Below, piece after piece: positions 32,901 through 44,609 of a stretch of DNA of 64,000 bases (position 1 is its first letter; each line of letters starts with the position of its first letter). The notes below the pieces were generated by a model. It was not told the DNA's origin, did no database searches, and saw only the letters and a list, made by a program, of their open reading frames with translations. The stretch is from the NCBI GenBank assembly GCA_902702965.1, contig CACRXP010000901.1, forward strand, positions 1 through 64,000, in the 5' to 3' direction. A program made the translations under genes and the position numbers. Origin of the DNA: Spirometra erinaceieuropaei. Its lineage: Eukaryota; Platyhelminthes; Cestoda; Diphyllobothriidea; Diphyllobothriidae.

Positions 32901-35762
32901 ATTTAGCTTATGACATTTTGCTGTAGCGTTAACATTAGAGTTTTTTATTGAGGGCACGGTGAAAATTTCGTGCCAAAAAAGCCGTTTCTAGAAACGTCGT
33001 TTTGTTTTGCCTTGAAAAAATTGCCGCTGAGATTCATGGTTTCCTCGGAAAAGTCAATGGTGAACAGGCTTTCTCTGAAGGAATATGTAGGAAGTATTCT
33101 GAATCCTCTAAAGCTCGCAAACGTTCCGGACGGTAAGAAAAATTTGAATACAAATGATAGGAAAGCGTTAATCCACCAAGATTCATATCAAACGCTTGCC
33201 GAAATGTCATATTTGATACATTTGGATTTGATTCATCTACTTTTTGGTAAGGATTTACATGCTAGCATGAAAACAAGAATTTGAGTACCGCATGAATCGG
33301 CTGACAACGAGAAAAGTATAAAAGCCTACCGGAAATATTTCTTTCAGGGCGTGATTGACAATGACAAACGGATCTGTTACGATAGTCTTAAATGTAAAGT
33401 TTCCGGACGCTGCCTGGTCAACTATCGGCATAAATCCCAAAGGCAAATATTTATGGGAGGAAAATGATGTTGTATATCTATCGGAACCAACGAGGGGTAG
33501 TGCATTACTTGTCGCCGAGGCCTTCTGAAACTCCGGGCGATATCAACGACAGTTTATGAATTTCCGTCCAAAAACGTCAATAAAATGGACAGAATATGGT
33601 GAACAATGTGATGTGATTTTGCCACATGAAAACGCTAGACCCCATTTTACACAGCCAGTGAGGGAAACTTTGAGAGCATATCGTTATTAAGTCCTACCCC
33701 ATCCGTCCAATTCACCAGGCATTGTTTCGTCACATTATCATTTGTTTCGGTTGATGCAACACAGTCTTACCGTCCAGCGATTCAAGTCCTGTGAGAAAAT
33801 CAAAAATTGGCACGATCATTGGATTGCTCCAAAATTCCATCCTTTTTTCCTCCGCGAAATCCACTTGCTCCTAAAAGATGGGAAAAGGTTATAACTGCCA
33901 AACGGACAGCATTCTGAATATGCTATAATATTTAGCCATCTTTAAGTAAATATTATTCTCTTGCAAATAAACGGCACGGACCAATTCCCACTTCCAGTGT
34001 AATCTATGCTGGCAACATCTTTTAAATCAGCTGTACTGACCGCACACGTATTTATTAGTTCATCCTTCATGCAAAGACTTCGGCTCCTGGTTCAGAAAAG
34101 TTTTAACTCTTCACAGTTTCATTACGGTGACACGATTAATCACTACAACGCCTTGTGTTTATGAAAAACCCTTAGTAGTTTGAATCAGGACAACCACTTT
34201 CTGACATCTCAGTTTTTCTTAATCACGGAAGTGAAACATATGGGCAGTATTTTACTACCGAGAAAGGCAAGGGAGACCGGAGTGACCATTCCTGGTTTAT
34301 TAGCCGTCGTCAGTCAGTCATACCCAACCCCGAAGTGTGGAACACCCGAAGTTCGAACTCACGGCCTGTCGTTTAAAGTCCACGCCCTTAACCACTGAGC
34401 CACGGGCCCGTTTTGCTGTCGGTTTCGATCGGGAATATACAATGGTAGGGGGCACTCACCGATCATTCTTCCGGAACTCACTTGTTCCTTTGTGCCTCAC
34501 GGACTCCCTCTCTCGAGTCCAACCAGCAGCCGCACAGTTGCGCATGACACAGGCAGTAACTAACAGGTCGCGAGTTCGAGCCTCGGGTATTCAAAACTTT
34601 GGAGTTGGGTATGACTGGCTGGCGACGGCTAGTAAGCTAGAAATGGCCATTCTAGTCTCCCTTGTCTTTATTGGTAATGCCATTCTGCCTATATCATGCG
34701 CCGCTGTGCGGCTGCTGGTTGAGCTCGAGAGAGGGAGAGAGCCCGTAAGGCACAACGGAACGAGTGAGATCTGTAGAAACGCTCGGTGAGCGCCCCCTAC
34801 CAGTGAAACATTTATACATTTTTCCAACGCATGGGAACGAAGTATGCAGTTAGTTGGCAAGTCTCTTTTAAATCATATGCAGTTGTTTTATGCCCCAAAA
34901 TTGCCTTTCCATTATTTCAGGATACGGCCAAATCGTTCCAACCACTACCTTGGGAAAGGTGTGCACGATCATCTACGGCTTCTTTGGGATTCCGCTAATG
35001 CTGCTATTTCTGGCCAACCTAGGCAGCCTTATGGCAGATTTCTTCCGCCTCGGCTACTTTCACCTATGCCGCTGCGGTAGAGATAAGGGGGGACAAGTTC
35101 CGGCTCAGAAACCCCTACCAAAAACTCCTCTGGCCAAGGCCTCGCAGGCCGAGAGGGCCCGCCATGCTTCCGCCGGCCAGGTGGTGGACGGCAAGTCGAG
35201 ACAGGGTCGCAAGACCACAATCATGGCCTCCGCAGCACTGCGCGCCGGGTCGTCATCGCCGGCTCTCCGTGATCGACCCGGCCGCACCCACATGACACCA
35301 CCAGCTACCCGGGCCCTGCATCATCTCGTGCAAAAACCCTCCCTGCCCGGGATCACTGACAGCCTCTTTGTATCTCTGATGGGCACCAATTCAATCTTCG
35401 CGCGGGCTGCCCGCGCCCGTCAACGCAGTCGAACAGTTCGTGTACCCATCTTGATCACCCTCTTCATATTCTTTGTCTACCTCTTCACCGGAGCGGTCAT
35501 CTTCTCGCATTGGGAGAACTGGTCATTCACGGATGCCACCTACTTTGTCTTTGTGACTATCTCGACCATTGGCTTCGGTGACCTAATTCCCGGTATGGAG
35601 GATTTCGATTTTGGTAGACAAACACAGAAATTTTTGGCGGCTATCACCTACCTCCTCCTCGGGCTGGCCCTCGTCTGCATGTGCTTCGATCTGATGCAGC
35701 GAGAGTTGAAGCGAAAGTCCAAGAAGTTGGCCCAGCGTATCGGCTTACTTGACAGCCAGTAG
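26057..35762 (+). CDS. two-pore-domain potassium channel (K2P/TWK type)
   Basis: A two-exon gene: 26057-26993 joined to 34921-35762, 592 residues. It would form a dimeric K+-selective leak channel in the plasma membrane. From the N-terminus: cytosolic Cys/Lys-rich tail (CCGCCKKKK, 36-44); TM1 about 63-88; extracellular cap 91-293 with Cys141 and N-glycosylation sequons NET and NST; pore 1 with TIGYGQ at 311-316; TM2 323-349; basic cytosolic loop 352-485; TM3 486-508; pore 2 with TIGFGD at 528-533; TM4 552-570; short Arg/Lys-rich tail. The cap is about 200 residues, against roughly 60-70 in typical K2P channels. The start chosen is the first ATG (gaaaATGa); the frame is open upstream only through non-ATG codons to a stop at 25970. 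METIV at residue 15 is an alternative start. Family assignment is firm; the subfamily is not resolved. Confidence 0.93.
27496..27916. mobile_element. telomere-like inverted-repeat element 2
   Basis: Perfect 25-bp inverted ends, GGCTAGATCGCAGTTGGTAG plus CCAGG, enclose about 250 bp of degenerate CCCTAA-like array (27541-27795: many CCTAACC, AACCCTAA, CCTAATCC). At 27821 GGTCAGATGTGATTATGGAA matches the left terminus of element 3 (48921), and the following 'gtaatacggggcc' is also shared with it. No ORF is present. The target duplication is unclear. Confidence 0.7.
28063..28734. mobile_element. inverted-repeat element enclosing repeat X
   Basis: 36-bp inverted ends: left from TGGGGTAAATGTGTTCAGAT (28063-28098), right the complement with four or five mismatches (28699-28734). 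The body is almost entirely repeat X. No transposase is present. This is the only X copy seen here with such ends. Confidence 0.55.
28150..28645 (+). repeat. repeat X, copy 4
   Basis: This is the cleanest X copy: 'cgacgatgtccaccgtgtgc', 'gacttgcgctgcatctac', 'cccgcctgggcccggtgtca', a CA-rich 'cacacaaatgaccaggat', then 'ccccgtgttgtccagcgcat' and 'acacgtggcccg', which match the 56.3-56.7 kb copy to its end. Several long overlapping frames exist on both strands because the sequence is GC-rich. None has a recognised domain. Confidence 0.6.
29201..31190. other. K2P intron, no gene recognised
   Basis: Short frames only. No domain or clear repeat family was seen. Confidence 0.45.
31200..31322 (-). 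repeat. tRNA-derived SINE (family 1), copy a
   Basis: On the minus strand a tRNA-like head carries an A-box-like TAACTCAGGTACTTAGAGCG, then GGCTGTACTC and a B-box GGTTCGAATCCC. The spacing of about 55 bp and the mismatched stems indicate a pol III-promoted SINE rather than a functional tRNA. It lies in the K2P intron. Confidence 0.6.
31450..31612 (+). repeat. tRNA-derived SINE (family 1), copy b
   Basis: B-box-like AATTCGAATCCCACC at about 31541 is followed by tail 'gagcttttcacaatcgtg' and 'tcaaaacacct', shared with copy c at 32108-32182. The A-box half is eroded. The tail ends exactly where a small FB palindrome begins. Confidence 0.5.
31615..31652. mobile_element. minimal FB remnant, 38-bp palindrome with TA flanks
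   Basis: CCTGTGCTAACTCATGAA meets its near-complement TTCATGAG..ACACAGG around a few central bases. Both flanks are TA (31613-31614 and 31653-31654). The half-sequence matches FB termini (GGTGGGCTAACTCATGAAAT). It looks like a deletion derivative retaining only the two ends. Confidence 0.6.
32036..32190 (+). repeat. tRNA-derived SINE (family 1), copy c
   Basis: A-box-like TTCAGGTGGTTAGAGCGC, GGCTGTACTC, and B-box GCTTCGAATCCCACC, followed by the shared tail 'gagttttcacag' and 'ccaaaacacct'. It is on the opposite strand to copy a, about 0.8 kb away. Confidence 0.6.
32191..34225. other. K2P intron, no gene recognised
   Basis: Open frames at 32631-32957 (minus) and 32970-33284 (plus) have no recognisable domain, and nothing else stands out. 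Confidence 0.45.
34230..34412 (-). repeat. tRNA-derived SINE (family 2)
   Basis: The reverse complement from 34410 begins GGGCCCGTGGCTCAGTGGTT (A-box TGGCTCAGTGG), and the B-box GAGTTCGAACTTC follows with tRNA-like spacing. The body continues 'ggggttgggtatgactgact'. The acceptor stem does not close, so it is a SINE head and not a functional tRNA. A facing body copy lies at 34555-34690. Confidence 0.65.
34440..34804. mobile_element. foldback element with SINE-2 body, next to K2P exon 2
   Basis: Inverted arms of about 105 bp (34440-34548 and 34692-34804; ends TGGTAGGGGGC and GCGCCCCCTACC) share CCAGCAGCCGCACAG and its complement. The interior 34555-34690 carries a tRNA B-box-like CGAGTTCGAGCCTC and the SINE-2 body on the plus strand. 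The element ends 116 bp before the K2P exon 2 acceptor, so it may influence splicing. Confidence 0.65.
34921..35762 (+). other. K2P coding exon 2 (acceptor TTATTTCAG at 34920)
   Basis: The exon starts GA TAC GGC CAA, restoring Gly313 and completing TIGYGQ. It encodes TM2 to the C-terminus in one frame, and the stop TAG is at 35760-35762. GC content rises sharply against the intron. Confidence 0.9.
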
Positions 35763-35934
35763 AGAGGGGTGTTAGGATTCTACGACGAGTCTACGTGAGC
35801 CTTCGTTTTGTGACAAACTGCAAGATTTCACGATTCAAGAACTGTGCATAATTCTCCAGGCCTCAGCGAGGCCTCAAATTCGCTTCCATTTTTGCCATGC
35901 CAAAATTCACCTGTTTTCTTTATTTTGCTCAAGG

Positions 35935-35940
35935 AATAAA
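35935..35940 (+). promoter_or_regulatory. K2P polyadenylation signal
   Basis: This is an AATAAA hexamer 173 bases after the K2P stop, followed by a T-rich stretch. It is the first canonical signal downstream. Confidence 0.6.
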
Positions 35941-35999
35941 TGCCTTATCGCTTCTTTCCTGTCTAGTTTATGAACTGGACAGCAGTTATTCGAGACAAG

Positions 36000-38900
36000 T
36001 TGACGATTTGCATCTTATCTTACTACTGATAATTTTTGAATGAGATAAAATATCGCCTTAGGAGATGAAGAGCTCTTTCCCGGAAGAAAGGAACTAACCT
36101 GCGAAATACTAGGATATATATATATCACTACCGAGGTATAATCGTTTAACAAGGCTGTAATTCATAAAAATTAAAAAGACTTCAATTTGAATGCCTGATC
36201 TGCTTGATATCTGGAAACTACACTTACTGCAAAATAACATAAAATTAGGAAAACTACATTGCGAGAAAATATTCTTAGGGGCGTAAACGACAACAAGGCG
36301 TCCGCCATAACGCTCGTTTTATCTTGTCAGACAAACAGGGTATTTCGAGCGACTGAATATCCCGTTTTTAAGGACGCGACAAACACGACATCATTCCAAA
36401 CAAGGAAAGAGGTCCAAGTTACTTCGTGCACGACAGAATACTAAATTTTGTGCATACTTTTGCTGACAGTTGCGTGGATTATGCTCTGTTAAAGCCAATG
36501 CATGTCTAATTTTTCTGTTTATTTTTGGTAGCTATATCAACCCATCAGAAATTCATTTCTGTCACTTAATTTGTAAGATGGTGCGTAGTTTTTAAATTTT
36601 TATACTTTCATAGAAGTAGTTATTTTTTCTTAAGAAACGTTCGCATTTGTGAGAACGCTTGGGAGGCCAGCGAAGCATTAGTGTTATCCTCTTTCACTGT
36701 TGCTGTACATAAAGTGCAAAAACTGTTTGGGTGTTTATAAACACCTAAAATCCTCTTTGTGGCAATGGTCATCAATATGTGAGTTATTAAGTCGAAACAA
36801 ATGGCATGCTGTTTGACCACCGTAGGTTTGGGTGGAAATGTAGGTTTCCTTCCAAAATGTGCATGCCTCAGCAAAGCCCGTCAGAACCATGATGAAAACT
36901 TTGTTTTCAAGTTCTTTTGTCGTGGCTTTCTGGCAAACCGGTATATTAAACAAATTTGCCGTAAGTCATTTCTAGGACGTTTGATCTAATTTATTTGACT
37001 TGCTCTCCTAACGATTGATTTTGTAACCACGTTCAAGTATATTTTTCTACTTGGGAATCGACCGGAAACTCACGATCAGTGTTCAGCTAGGTTTCCTGCA
37101 CACCGTATGTATGAAAACTTGCGAATGTTTAACTGGTGGTTTTTCTGAAGTAAAAGCATGATCTTATCAGGAAGACTTCGTTTGCGTCAGGCAAACCTTT
37201 TCAGATCTTTCAGTCAATTTTTATCCTGATAATCTCGAAAGTCTTCTAATTTTAGTCATACACACCTTACGTTAGACCATAAAGCCGACCTATCGATCGG
37301 GACGTACACTTAAGAAATGGGCCGTCTGGCGTTTCATTCTTTCTCTTCAGACATTGATTTTCTGATGCCTTTAAGGATTTCATAAAGGGTGTTTAGAAAA
37401 GACCGAATTTTCATCTGCAAATTAACATGAACCACCAGGGGCAAAGTAAAATAATAACATCTGTTCGAACATCAAATAGCCATCTTGACCAGGCGAGTTG
37501 AACGGGTAACTCGTAAGTGAAATGCAGCTCTGAAGCCAGGACAACCCGGCCGGGTAATTGACATGAAGTATTTTTTACTTAAATTCAAAATTAAGGCGGC
37601 TATGTTTACAATGCATTTCCGTAGTCTTCAAACATATTGTTTTTTGTTTAAACGTCAGCCCAGGACACTACTTCATAGCGCCCTGATTTGCAAACTTCAA
37701 AGCACACGTCCACAAAGTGGTGCTAATTAATCGAGTTTTTTACTCTCTGCAGAAGGCAAAAATCATAGTTTTTTAAGAAGCATGTTTTATAGCTTCGAGA
37801 TGTGACATAGAAACATTTGTTAAGTACACTTTCTTAGAGGATGCTTCTTAACTGACCTGTTCTTCCTGCAAAAAGAATACAGAAGCTATGCAAAGAACAC
37901 AATTATGCGTAAATAAAACATTCTTAGGTTATCCGTCGTGCAGCTTTAGGGTTTCCTCTCTCTCTCAACACTTAAGATTTATTGCGGCCCACACTAATCC
38001 CTTAACACCGAACGTCGTCAAACGATTTACGTTGTAAGCTCAGCTAAAAAGTTCAGTTACTGGATCGGAAGACTTTTGGCAGCCAGCTGTTTCTAACGCC
38101 TGACTTAGTCCTTTTTAGTAATATCGCAAGTTCATGGGTGGGTAACACTAGCGAGAAGTGAGTAGTTCTAATGATATGCACAAGTAAGTATGCTTTTGGG
38201 GTGATTTTGGGGTAATCTGAGTTACTATATCATTATGACCGTAAGTTTCTGACGCTTAGCAGAGGCACGACCACTGAAATGTCTGAAAGGAAATTAGGCA
38301 ACGGTAGGTTGCGTAACCCCACGCTCGTGTAATACAGGAATATTGGTAATAGGGTTTTACAATCGGGACATCAATGAGAAGGGGGAGCGAAATTCATGCA
38401 TTAAAACTTAAAAATATGTAGATTTCCGTTGAGATTCTTTTTCTAAGCCCATATGTAGCAATGGCAGTGAGCGTGCTGAATGAAAAATAAACAATAAACA
38501 ATCTCCAATAAGTAAAAGGTAATCAAATAAGCCGCCATTTGCAACTTTGCGACAACCCATAAAGCAGGGGGATGAACAACCAATAAAAGAGAAGAACGGC
38601 TAGTGACAAATAATTCAATTGCGGATATAGACTGCGAGGCGGCGTACTGCACATGAATATTAGAGAAGCTATGCAAATACACCCTAAGGGACAAGGGAAA
38701 ATTCAAATAACGTAGATACCAACGCCTGTTTGTATCTTCGCATTAAGTCGATCGTTTACCGCAAAATAAAAGTCCAAGAATATCAGATATTTATAAGCAA
38801 AGTTTATGTATAATAATGAAAGGGGTAGGTGATATTATGGTCGTTATTTCCTGTTAGCATATAGACAATGAGCTCCAGACCGCAGAAAAATCAGGCAACC

Positions 38901-39310
38901 GAAGCTTGACCTTCCGATCAGAGCGAAGGAAATAGCCGAGGCTTTAAACTCTAAGGAGATGGTAGATTACTGCCAAGCAAGCGCCTGCTATCTAGTGTGA
39001 CAAAATGCCATTGTGGAGGCCAAATGTGCCAGCAAATAATGAGTGCTTCCGGTGGCGCATCGGGCAATATGATCCCGTGTAGAGGGAGTTTAATATTGTC
39101 TGCGGTTTAGCCTAGACAACGTTGGCCTAAAGCAAGCCTGTGCATTATCCCTGTAACATATTGTGGAAGCATAGCCGATGCAATAGCTTCCCGAACAGAG
39201 GACTTAAAAGGCTCTTTCCTGAACGCAAAGTTAGCGACCATTTTTGCAAATAGACTAAACTGAATTTAACCGTCTTATTACTGGTTATGCAATAGACTAC
39301 GCACAGGTAT
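36000..39310. other. no gene recognised
   Basis: This is AT-rich intergenic DNA with scattered short frames, and a short (TA)n at 36116-36126. Confidence 0.45.
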
Positions 39311-39311
39311 T

Positions 39312-39625
39312 CCCGAAGAACTAAGTAAGCCATGGCATACACGTTAGACAACAGGGACCATACGGAGATATTGAGGAAGCTGGGCGTTCGTGATCTAACC
39401 GAGGCGAAGTAAATCAAAACTCACGGTGACCCTTATGGCACGCGTGAGTGCCGAGATGGCAATTAAAGGTTAAGCTGGTCTTTTCGAAGAAGTAAATAAT
39501 TCACGGCGTACATGTCCAACAACAGAAACTGTTTGCAGGCATCGAGCAAGTCGAGAGCATGTGCTCTAACCGAGGTCAGCTAAGTCAAAACGGAGTCGAT
39601 GGTCCTTACAGCACGCATTGCGTTT
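39312..39625. repeat. diverged two-copy tandem repeat, period about 175 bp
   Basis: 39312-39450 and 39485-39625 share 'cgaagaactaagtaa', 'gacaacagggacc' / 'caacaacagaaac', 'ctaaccgagg', 'taaatcaaaac' and 'ttatggcacgc'. They are clearly related but old. The second copy ends at the left border of an FB element. Confidence 0.45.
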
Positions 39626-39657
39626 TGAGTATAGATATGACACAAAAAGGTACGGTA

Positions 39658-40437
39658 GGTGGGCTAACTCATGAAATATCAACCGAAATTGCGAAATGCG
39701 TTTTCGTTTTGACAAGATTAATTAAGTATGTTGTAAAATTAATAATCGTTAGCCATAAATCTATAACAATTCAGTTACCTCAGGATGCCGGCTTATGGAA
39801 GAAATTCTTTCTGAAGCATGCAAAAAGTATACTCTGTAAACAATGACTGCTTAATTAGCATGCATTTTTCTCATTGATTTTCGATGTCCATAGAAATTCA
39901 ATTATATTTCACGGAAGGCGATCGTAGCTATATTCATTCTTTTATTCAGTCGGCGGAAAATGACGTTCTCTTCCAATTTTATGCTCTAAGAAAGTGTACA
40001 ATAAGGTTTTCAAAAACTTTTCCAATTCCCGGAATATTTTGAACCCGACCCGCTGTTAAACTTGCATTCAGGGTTTCAAAACCACAAGCCGTATACTTTC
40101 CGTGTACGAAAGTCCATACATATCTCTACGGTATTAAGAGGAGACCATATGGTTAAAGATATGTAGTTATGATCGCCTTCTGTAAAATATGATTGAATTT
40201 CTATGGGCTTCGAAAATCGTTGAGAAAAATGCATGCTAATTAAGCAGTCATTTTTTGTATATTTTAGTTTTTGTATGCTTCAGAAAGAATTTCGTTTGTA
40301 AGCCGGCATCCTGAGATAACTGAATTAGTATAGATTTATTCTGTACGATTATTAGTTTCACAACCCTGCTTAATTGAACTTTTCGAAACGAAAGCGCATT
40401 TCTCAATTTAGGGTGACATTTTATGAGTTAGCCCACC
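39658..40437. mobile_element. FB foldback element copy E
   Basis: The left end is TA|GGTGGGCTAACTCATGAAAT and the right end is ATTTTATGAGTTAGCCCACC|TA, so both ends are intact with TA flanks (39656-39657 and 40438-40439). Arms run about 300 bp inward. The centre includes 'gaacccgacccgctgttaaac' and 'gaggagaccatatgg'. It is 780 bp long and has no ORF. Confidence 0.8.
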
Positions 40438-40439
40438 TA

Positions 40440-43400
40440 TTGCATAGCTATCCCTTGGAAGAGACGGACTACAGAGAGGGGGCAAAAACAGAAGGCCAAA
40501 CCATACCAACTAATTTATTACTAAAAAGGTCACAATGAAACAGCTCGATGCTCGTAGTTATATAACCGTGCTCTGTAAAATTCAATGGGTGATTTCCTTT
40601 AGCTGTGTGCTGACAAATTAAGCAAGGCCGACCAAATAAATATAGTAGTTATTTGCGTATGTTAGATCAAGTGGGCTTACACAACCTGTCCTTGCCGAAA
40701 ACTGTTTGACCTCACGGAGATTAACTATGTGAAGGGACAATTGTCGCCCCCATTATGTTTATTGGGTGCTAATGTAACGATGTCGGACAAACTGTTAAAC
40801 CCTATAGACTATCTGAAACGTTCTGCTTACGTCCACATGACACTCCATACCTATTTAGTGGGCCCTACCAGAACCGCTACCAAGTGTGATATACATTTTC
40901 TTAGCAATGCTGGCACGTGATACCACAATCTTCTGATCAAATTCCTACCTGCCCAACCAGTGTTGCCTCCAAAGATTCCACGACTATTACGTTTGACATT
41001 ACCCCAATGTTCTAACCTATGCTTGCGAAATGGTGTCCTGTCAATACGGTTTCGGTCAAAATGACAAATGACTGATAAGAATGTTTTGGAAAGCACACCA
41101 ACAGGTGAAAATATCTTAAAAAACTAAGTTGAAAAGGTGATGGTGGTTTTTCAGCTCCTATTATTTGTCATTCGAACCTGTAGGCGAAACTTTTAGATCT
41201 CTTGGAGATATTTAAGACGAAAGTTGCACAGTCCGTACACCGAACATTTAGAAAACATAACAAGTTCACGCAAAATATGAAACCATATTTTAAGAGGGTT
41301 TATTGAATTTCATTACATTCACTGTGGATATTTGTTATGTTGCAAGCAAATAATCGAATGGATTCAAAACTAGACGTGACACACTTTCTTCCCTTCGATT
41401 AACCAGAAAAGGGAGTGTTCAATTCGCTGATTAGTAAATATTAAACCTGGTCGGGCAGTAAAAACTAGGTTGCTCAAAGCATCATTCAATTCATTATTTG
41501 CTAAGATGCGATTTCTCGAAATTCAATCTTTCTTCTAGTTCGTGTCGGCCAGCATGTCTCCACCTCTTTTTGACTCCCGACCTGCCATCCCGAACTCTTT
41601 TCGTGTTATTATAAGAAGCCTGAAGCTAATTAAACGGATCATTTTCCTAAAGAACGCTTCTCACAGACGCTGCACCTCCTTCATGGATTAAGTCGTTGCT
41701 TTGCGAAGTACCAGGGGACAATGGTCTGCAGCCTGATACCCCCCACTGGGGCAGTGCAATCTGATGCGGCCAGTCCAGTGAAATCCAAGTTGACTGTGCA
41801 AAAAACTCCCCCTAGCCGCTTACCAGCCAGCGGCCTCCTTATTTGTTATTCCCAATCAGTACACTTAAACTTGTTTGTAGTGCTAATAGGTCTGGACCAT
41901 CCCTGCCACTGTCCGATACACACGGACTTCAGTCTGTTAGGCAAACTGGTCCTATTTAATTGAATGACGAATAAACCACCCTATAATTCACTAGCGGCCG
42001 CTCAGGCAAGTTGAAAGCAATTATTGTGTCTTATAAACGTATTCTCAAGATGATCATTCTTAGAAATGCATCCGTTTGACAGAGGCGTGTTTTTCTTTGT
42101 TTCCTCCAGACCGGTGCCATTTTAGTGACTGGAACTGTCATATGTTTCATCAGCTCTGTAATTGTTATCACAGACGGCCGTCTGGACAAAACCACTTTTG
42201 TAAGTAGAGAGCCGAGGTCCACAGATGAATCGTGGCCGTTTATGTTTAATAAAACGTCCCTCGAAATAGGGTCCTTGGGCCAAGTAATGAGCTTGAAAAG
42301 CCCCAATTTAGAGGTTAGTGCACAGTCGGTCCATCGAAGCTATCAGTGGATGATTTTCGGTATGGCGTGGGAATAAGAGCCCTTTATCTAATACAAGTGG
42401 CTTGTGTTGAGTTTCAGAGAGATTTGGGTTGGGGTTTAGGTCAGGCCTAGGACACGAGAATACGTACTTCTTGTGGGACGGTTCCTAACTCCGTGTCGCA
42501 CCCTCTACAGAATGTTGAGGAAACTGCGCATATAACACTTATGGGGAATGTTGGACGAATTGTCTTAGGCCGCCCAATATAGAGTTTTTTAAGTTGTATA
42601 AAGTTGAAAAGGACGCGGGACTCAGAGACTTTTATGCCCTTGTAAGGGAAACAAACATTCTGTTGGTTTGTAGGCCCTACGTCGATATGTTAAAAAGTCT
42701 GAGTGGGTGACTCAAAATGTGAGTGTGTGGTCCTGGTGAAGAACCTGAAGAGTACATTGAGGAGCGCATTTGAAACGCAGGTGCTAATTCGATTATAAAA
42801 TCATGGGAATTAGTTCAATGCCAAAACAACGGGTTTATTTACCTATAATTTGAGGCTATGCGTGAATTTAGCATTAGGAGGAAGAAAAGCAGAACACTGG
42901 GCATATGCGATTAGCAACCGCTATCTTGTAACCTGGACAGGTAACTTCGAAGTCAGGGTGCCGAAGGCATGACTTGCCTCTAGATTGCTACAAGAGTTTG
43001 AGATACCCCGTCTTATCGTTCTACCGCCAATATGGTTTCATCCTATCTTGTTTAATTTCCGAGGAGGGTAGCGTGCAAACTCCGAGTTAACACTTCAATA
43101 CACAGGTTTTTTGGGCTTGTTTTGAGAATTTATATATGACTAATTGAATTGAAATTCATTAGCTACTGCAGTACAACTCCGCAGAATTCATAAACTGGCA
43201 ATAGGACTGCACCGGACGCCTTTTAAGACTCGTATAAACATTATGCACAAAAGTGCTAGCAGAGATATTGGGCCTCGTGTGCTCGACTTCCGAGTTATCC
43301 CATCTCTGAAGTTGTTTAAAGAGGGACTCCACCAACCCGCCTTATCATTGGTTGCGGTATCACCGCCATTTCCTATTCCGTCATCGAGGAGGCCTATGGG

Positions 43401-43805
43401 GCGCTGGTGGATAAGAGAAGAAGGGGAAGTTATGTGATCCCCCTCGGATCCTTTGCCAAAGAGCCAAACGCACGATGCGATAACAGCCACGACGTAGGCA
43501 ACTGCTGGCTGATGTGACAACCAGCTCCTGTCCCCCAGCTGAAGGTCAGGGTGGCCGCAGTGACACCAAACCCCCAAATGCATCGTAGTGCTGTGAACTT
43601 GTAGGGGGTTAGATTATGTGTGGCACGCGCAGTCGGACTGCTGGGCATTGCCAGTCAATAAAACCCACACACGCCTTCGGTAGTTTTCAAGTTGCGTTGC
43701 CATTGGGGAGGTAGGTTTATCGCAAACCTACTTCACTGGAAACAAGTTTACGCGTAAGTCAAGACTATGCCCAACATTTTTTGCAGTTATGAGCAACGTC
43801 ACTTG
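40440..43805. other. no gene recognised
   Basis: Frames at 41721-41963 (plus), 42031-42306 (minus) and 43188-43583 (minus) are open without recognisable domains. The GC-rich block 43240-43640 could be an old coding or retroelement fragment. A small stem-loop GTAGGTTT/AAACCTAC is at 43711-43731. Confidence 0.4.
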
Positions 43806-43809
43806 CAGT

Positions 43810-44607
43810 AATTGAAGTATAAGTTGCCGCAAAGTGACATGCATTTTCCTCATTGATTTTTGATGTTCTTAAATATTTAATTGAAGTCAATTGAAAAAAT
43901 GCATAATAGTATCCATTCTTTTGTTCATTCGGTAGAAAATGACGTCTTCAGTTTTTTTACTCGAAGGAAAAGGTACAATTCGGGCTTTTAAAAAGTTTCC
44001 GATTGTAAAATTTTTTTAATACCATGAAATGGCCATTCATAAAACGTCAAGTCTCTGCATTTACCAATGTGGATTGTAAAATTAACAATCTGGCTAAGAT
44101 ACATTGGAAAACTTTTATAGTCTCCTGTTAAAAGCGTATAGAAATGTAAGATTTTCGTACGCAGAAAATATACGATTTGTAGTTTAGAAGCACTGAATGC
44201 GAGTGCAACGGCAGGTTGTGTTCAAAATTATTCGGAAATTGGAAAAGTCTTTAGAAGCCGGATTATACCCTTTCTTCGTGTATAAAGTTAAAAGAAAACG
44301 CCATTTTTCACCGGATGGACAAAAGAATGAATATTTTATGCACCTGTTCCATGAACTATAATTACTTTTTTACGGGCATTAAAAATCAGTGAAAAAAATG
44401 CATGCTACTTATATAGTCATTTCTCAAGGAGCATAGTTTTTGCATTCAGTCTTAAATAGGTTTTTTCGAAAGATGGCATTCTAAAGTAACTGAATTATTA
44501 TGGCATTATGCTGTAAGATGATTAGTTTTACAGTCCTACTTAACTAGTCTTTTCGAAACGAGAACGTATTTCGGAATTTCGGTTGACATTTCATAAGTTT
44601 GCCCACC
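43810..44607. mobile_element. FB foldback element copy F (left end eroded)
   Basis: The right end CATTTCATAAGTTTGCCCACC at 44607 is clear. The left arm is recognisable only from 'gtgacatgcattttcctcat' (43837). The centre matches copy H: 'ttcataaaacgtcaagtctctgcatttac', then 'agtctcctgttaaaag' and 'ggcaggttgtgttcaaaatt'. No ORF is present. Confidence 0.6.
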
Positions 44608-44609
44608 TT

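Noticed and set aside
34340..34410. functional tRNA gene on the minus strand
   Set aside because: A and B boxes are present, but the acceptor stem and anticodon arm do not pair properly and a SINE body follows.
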